DNA from: an uncultured Bacteroidales bacterium
Lineage (GTDB): Bacteria; Bacteroidota; Bacteroidia; Bacteroidales; Muribaculaceae
DNA: 56,083 nt
Assembly: GCA_947175535.1 (NCBI GenBank)
Contig: CAMWNF010000004.1
Coordinates: forward strand, 1-56,083
Direction: 5' to 3'
The position numbers and the translations under genes were made by a program. Of this stretch, positions 52,776 through 56,083 are shown one piece after another (positions within the stretch are counted from its first letter, which is position 1; the number at the start of each line of letters is the position of its first letter). The notes beneath the pieces were generated by a model. The model was given only the letters and a program-made list of their open reading frames with translations. It ran no database searches and was not told the origin of the DNA.

Positions 52776-55373
52776 ATGAATTTCAACAATTTTACCATCA
52801 AGTCTCAGGAAGCCATTCAGAAGGCTGTGGAGATTACTCGTGGTGCAGGTCAGCAGTCTATAGAGCCTGTTCATCTGCTTAAAGGAGTGATTGAAGAAGG
52901 CGAATCGCTTGTGAAGTTCATTTTCCAAAAGATAGGAGCTAATATCGCTTCTGTGAATATGCAGATCGATCGTGCTATCGATTCTCTTCCGAAAGTGTCA
53001 GGCAGCGAGCCTTATTTGAGTCGCAGTTCTAACGATGTGCTTCAGAAAGCATTGGATATCGCCAAGAAACAGGGCGATGAATATGTCACTCTCGAAGCTA
53101 TCTTGCTTGCGTTGTTCGATATCAACTCACAGGCATCAACAATCCTTAAAGATGCCGGACTAAGTGATAAAGAACTTAAAGCTGCTATCGATGAACTCCG
53201 CAAAGGCAAAAAGGCGACAGATCAGAGTGCAGAAGAAACATATAATGCATTATCGAAATACGCTATAAATCTTAACGAACGCGCCCGTTCGGGTAAATTG
53301 GACCCTGTTATCGGTCGTGATGAAGAGATTCGTCGTGTACTTCAGATACTTAGCCGCAGAACGAAGAACAATCCTATGCTTATAGGTGAACCGGGTACTG
53401 GTAAAACCGCCATTGCAGAAGGACTTGCTCATCGTATCGTGCGTGGTGATGTTCCTGAAAATCTACGCACAAAGCAGATTTATTCTCTTGACATGGGTGC
53501 GCTTGTCGCAGGTGCAAAATATAAAGGTGAATTTGAAGAACGCCTGAAAGCCATCGTTAATGAAGTCACTTCAGCAGATGGCGAAATAATCCTTTTCATC
53601 GATGAGATTCACACTCTTGTCGGCGCAGGAAAAGGAGAGGGAGCGATGGATGCTGCCAATATCCTTAAACCGGCTCTCGCACGTGGTGAACTCAGGAGTA
53701 TTGGAGCGACAACTCTTGACGAATATCAGAAATATTTTGAGAAAGATAAAGCCCTCGAGCGTCGTTTCCAGAAGGTGATGGTCAACGAACCTGACGAAGC
53801 GAGTGCGATTGCTATCCTTCGCGGACTGAAAGAGCGTTATGAAAATCACCATAAAGTTCGTATCCGCGACGAGGCTATTATTGCTGCCGTGCAGTTGTCT
53901 GAACGTTACATAACTGACCGTTTCCTTCCTGATAAAGCTATTGACCTTATCGATGAAGCAGCATCTAAATTGAAACTCGAGATTGATTCTGTGCCGCAGG
54001 CTCTTGATGATATCTCCCGCAGGATTGCTCAGAAAGAAATCGAGCGCGAGGCTATCAAACGTGAAGGCGATGATGCAAAGGTCCGTGATATCGAAAAGGA
54101 ACTTGCCACAATGCGCGAGGAAGAAAAAGAATATGCTGCAAAGTGGAAAGCTGAAAAAGACCTTATCAACCGCATTCAGCAGAATAAGATTGATATCGAA
54201 CAGTTAAGCTTTGATGCTGAGAAAGCAGAACGCGAAGGTGATTATGCAAAAGTCGCCGAAATCCGTTATTCGCGCATTCAGGAAAAGGAAAAAGAAAATG
54301 AGACCATCCAGGAGCAGCTTCGCTCGATGCAAGGCGAAAAGGCTTTGATTAAGGAAGAGGTAGACTCGGAAGACATTGCTGATGTCGTTTCGCGTTGGAC
54401 CGGAATCCCTGTCAATAAAATGGTGCAGTCTGAAAAAGAAAAACTTCTCCACCTCGAAGCTGAACTTCACTCCCGCGTGGTCGGTCAGGACGAAGCTATC
54501 AGTGCGATTGCCGATGCAGTTCGCCGTAGTCGTGCCGGTCTTAACGACCCGAAACGTCCAATCGGTTCATTTATCTTCCTCGGCACTACCGGTGTCGGTA
54601 AGACTGAGCTTGCGAAGGCACTTGCCGAATATCTGTTTGACGATGAGAACATGATGACTCGTATCGACATGAGTGAATATCAGGAGAAACATGCGGTATC
54701 CCGTCTCGTCGGAGCGCCTCCGGGATACGTCGGATATGATGAAGGCGGTCAATTGACCGAAGCGGTTCGTCGTAAACCTTACTCGGTTGTCTTGTTTGAC
54801 GAAATAGAAAAGGCTCATCCTGATGTGTTCAATATTCTTCTTCAGGTTCTTGATGATGGTCACCTTACCGATAATAAGGGACGCAATGTTAACTTCAAGA
54901 ATACTATCATCATTATGACCTCCAACATGGGTTCTCATCTTATCCGTGATAATTTCGCGGCTATGAAAGATGATAATAAGGAGGAGACTATTGAAAAGAC
55001 CAAACAGCAGGTGCTTGACATGCTCAAGCAGACAATACGTCCTGAGTTCATCAACCGTATCGATGAAATTATAATGTTCACACCTCTTAATCGCGTTGAG
55101 ATTGAAGAAATCGTCGGTCTGCAGATTAAAGGAATTCAGAAAATGCTTGACTACAACAGTGGCATCAAACTTGAGGTAACGCCCAAGGCTTTGAGCTATC
55201 TTGCAGATGAAGGATTTGACCCAGAATTCGGTGCCCGTCCTGTCAAACGTGTAATCCACCGCCAGGTGCTTAACCGTCTGTCGAAAGACATACTTGCCCA
55301 GGCAGTCGACAAGACGAAACCGATTATAATCGACGTCGACGACAAAGGTGAACAATTAGTGTTCAGGAACTGA
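52776..55373 (+). CDS. clpB: ATP-dependent disaggregase ClpB
   Basis: The 865-residue HSP100 chaperone solubilises protein aggregates with DnaK. Domain order: N-domain with [14 protein letters not shown] (about 3-145), NBD1 with Walker A GEPGTGKT (204-211), the ClpB-specific coiled-coil middle domain (about 400-530, charged heptad-like [19 protein letters not shown]), and NBD2 with GTTGVGKTE near 605. C-terminal [13 protein letters not shown] is typical. Its own promoter was not resolved in the 176 bp upstream, and I see no CIRCE element. Confidence 0.97.
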   Translation: MNFNNFTIKSQEAIQKAVEITRGAGQQSIEPVHLLKGVIEEGESLVKFIFQKIGANIASVNMQIDRAIDSLPKVSGSEPYLSRSSNDVLQKALDIAKKQGDEYVTLEAILLALFDINSQASTILKDAGLSDKELKAAIDELRKGKKATDQSAEETYNALSKYAINLNERARSGKLDPVIGRDEEIRRVLQILSRRTKNNPMLIGEPGTGKTAIAEGLAHRIVRGDVPENLRTKQIYSLDMGALVAGAKYKGEFEERLKAIVNEVTSADGEIILFIDEIHTLVGAGKGEGAMDAANILKPALARGELRSIGATTLDEYQKYFEKDKALERRFQKVMVNEPDEASAIAILRGLKERYENHHKVRIRDEAIIAAVQLSERYITDRFLPDKAIDLIDEAASKLKLEIDSVPQALDDISRRIAQKEIEREAIKREGDDAKVRDIEKELATMREEEKEYAAKWKAEKDLINRIQQNKIDIEQLSFDAEKAEREGDYAKVAEIRYSRIQEKEKENETIQEQLRSMQGEKALIKEEVDSEDIADVVSRWTGIPVNKMVQSEKEKLLHLEAELHSRVVGQDEAISAIADAVRRSRAGLNDPKRPIGSFIFLGTTGVGKTELAKALAEYLFDDENMMTRIDMSEYQEKHAVSRLVGAPPGYVGYDEGGQLTEAVRRKPYSVVLFDEIEKAHPDVFNILLQVLDDGHLTDNKGRNVNFKNTIIIMTSNMGSHLIRDNFAAMKDDNKEETIEKTKQQVLDMLKQTIRPEFINRIDEIIMFTPLNRVEIEEIVGLQIKGIQKMLDYNSGIKLEVTPKALSYLADEGFDPEFGARPVKRVIHRQVLNRLSKDILAQAVDKTKPIIIDVDDKGEQLVFRN

Positions 55374-55394
55374 CAACACTTACTTCAATAATGA

Positions 55395-55430
55395 AACAGG
55401 ACCTTGATTTTTAAGGTTCTGTTTTATTTT
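55395..55430 (+). terminator. Terminator after clpB
   Basis: An 11 bp stem (55395-55405 with 55413-55423, one G-T pair) and a 7 nt loop are followed by a T-rich run. Confidence 0.85.
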
Positions 55431-55527
55431 TATATCGAACTAAAAATCATCAGTATTGTTATAAATATAACTAAGTTAAATTTATAAAGATTTAAGTGTT
55501 TGATTAAATTATTTAAGTTGTTTGATT

Positions 55528-55998
55528 ATGAAAAAATTTTATTACTTTCTTTTAATGGCATTGCCGATGTTCTTCTTCGCATCTTGTGATGACGAAAAGA
55601 ACCTTCCCGATGTTGAAGTATCAATTCAGATTGATGGCGGTGTTAGAGTCGACGGAATCATCTACGTAGTTCAAGGCGAGACTTTCTCGGTTGAAGCAAT
55701 TAACGTCGAAAACCTCGAAAAAGGCAAAAACGCGCTCATTACATCAGCCACCTATTCTTGGGATTATCGTTATGTAGGTGTTTCTGTGACACCTCCTTTC
55801 GGTGCTGAATTCAATACAGAAAACATGGAACTCGGCGAACACCTTCTTCAGATTGAATGTCCGTTATATGCAGTTGACAAGTCACCTGCCAACCTCTACA
55901 TGGCATATAAAGTACAAATCGTAGAAAGTGTCGATGATATACCTGCAGGAGAAGCAACTACTCAGTTTATTGCTGATCCCGGTATCAAAGAGAGCTGA
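55528..55998 (+). CDS. Small putative lipoprotein of unknown function
   Basis: The 156-residue protein has a lipoprotein signal (MKKFYYFLLMALPMFFFASCDD, Cys20) and a compact beta-rich remainder (about 30-140) with alternating hydrophobic stretches (VSIQIDGGVRVDGIIYVVQG, AEFNTENMELGEHLLQIE). I do not recognise the family. I chose the ATG at 55528 over a TTG two codons upstream because of the clean Met-Lys-Lys signal. It is a single gene between the clpB terminator and its own downstream hairpin. Confidence 0.75.
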   Translation: MKKFYYFLLMALPMFFFASCDDEKNLPDVEVSIQIDGGVRVDGIIYVVQGETFSVEAINVENLEKGKNALITSATYSWDYRYVGVSVTPPFGAEFNTENMELGEHLLQIECPLYAVDKSPANLYMAYKVQIVESVDDIPAGEATTQFIADPGIKES

Positions 55999-56028
55999 CC
56001 GCATCTCTAACCTATATTTTACCATTGC

Positions 56029-56069
56029 AGGGGCTGTCTAACAACAGAAGTTAGGCAGTCTCTGTTTTT
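56029..56069 (+). terminator. Terminator after the small lipoprotein gene
   Basis: A 14 bp stem (56029-56042 with 56050-56063, with G-T pairs) and a 7 nt loop are followed by GTTTTTG, ending just before the window edge. Confidence 0.78.
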
Positions 56070-56083
56070 GTGTAAAAATTAGA

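Noticed and set aside
54567-55355. 262-codon open frame antisense to clpB
   Set aside because: A mirror of conserved clpB codons with Phe/Ile/Asp-rich low-information sequence.
1-56083. Genome-wide reassignment of TAG as a sense codon
   Set aside because: At least six intact genes (DUF5106, ruvC, ugd, DegT, UvrA-like, DUF5018-like) end at TAG at the expected length.
1-56083. CRISPR arrays, insertion sequences, rRNA genes
   Set aside because: No regularly spaced repeats, transposase-like proteins or rRNA sequence were found on reading through the window.

Overview
The window reads as a chromosomal segment of a gut Bacteroidota, most likely order Bacteroidales and plausibly family Muribaculaceae (the family is an inference). 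Supporting signs are a SusC/SusD pair, TonB-dependent receptors, an ExbB-ExbD-ExbD-TonB operon, a two-subunit methylmalonyl-CoA mutase, DUF5106, DUF4286 and DUF2027-Smr proteins, lipoproteins with short lipoboxes, few Shine-Dalgarno sites, and repeated Bacteroidota-type -7 elements (TAnnTTTG). I see no rRNA, CRISPR array, insertion sequence, integrase or phage block.

Layout. 1-4.4 kb (+): a secreted esterase-like hydrolase, then a tight run of DUF5106 thioredoxin-like protein, mnmA, bifunctional nuclease and surE. 4.4-6.3 kb (-): a DUF2027-Smr protein coupled to a flavodoxin/ferredoxin protein. 6.4-8.1 kb (+): a GT2 glycosyltransferase, DUF4286 and ruvC, each overlapping the next by 4 bp. 8.1-10.6 kb (-): a TonB-dependent receptor. 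10.7-16.0 kb (+): nucleotide-sugar genes (ugd, DegT aminotransferase, HAD hydrolase, gmd, fcl). 16.1-18.5 kb (+): a UvrA paralogue lacking the UvrB-binding region. 18.65 kb: tRNA-Glu(CTC). 18.8-21.0 kb (-): PH-domain membrane protein, aldo/keto reductase and DUF5131 protein. 21.1-25.1 kb (-): mutA-mutB.

25.5-33.7 kb (+) is a self-contained polysaccharide-utilisation-like locus: GHL10-type lipoprotein, SusC, SusD and two small surface lipoprotein candidates. Its SusC gene carries one in-frame TAG at 28634-28636, and the reading frame stays open for about 465 codons beyond it. 33.8-41.0 kb (-): tamB, an AGCS amino-acid:cation symporter, an NlpC/P60 hydrolase and bcp. 41.1-44.5 kb (-): exbB-exbD-exbD-tonB. 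45.0-52.6 kb (+): a close-packed series ftsY, rimO, menF, two SGNH hydrolase-fold proteins and an MBOAT O-acyltransferase. 52.8-56 kb (+): clpB and a small lipoprotein.

How the parts fit. The ExbB/D-TonB motor would energise the SusC-type and other TonB-dependent receptors. The nucleotide-sugar genes supply UDP-glucuronate and GDP-fucose for glycans assembled elsewhere. Methylmalonyl-CoA mutase serves the succinate/propionate pathway. The SGNH-SGNH-MBOAT trio looks like an envelope-glycan O-acylation module. The most notable items are the amber-interrupted but otherwise intact SusC, that acylation trio, the trimmed UvrA paralogue, and an aminotransferase without an obvious partner dehydratase.
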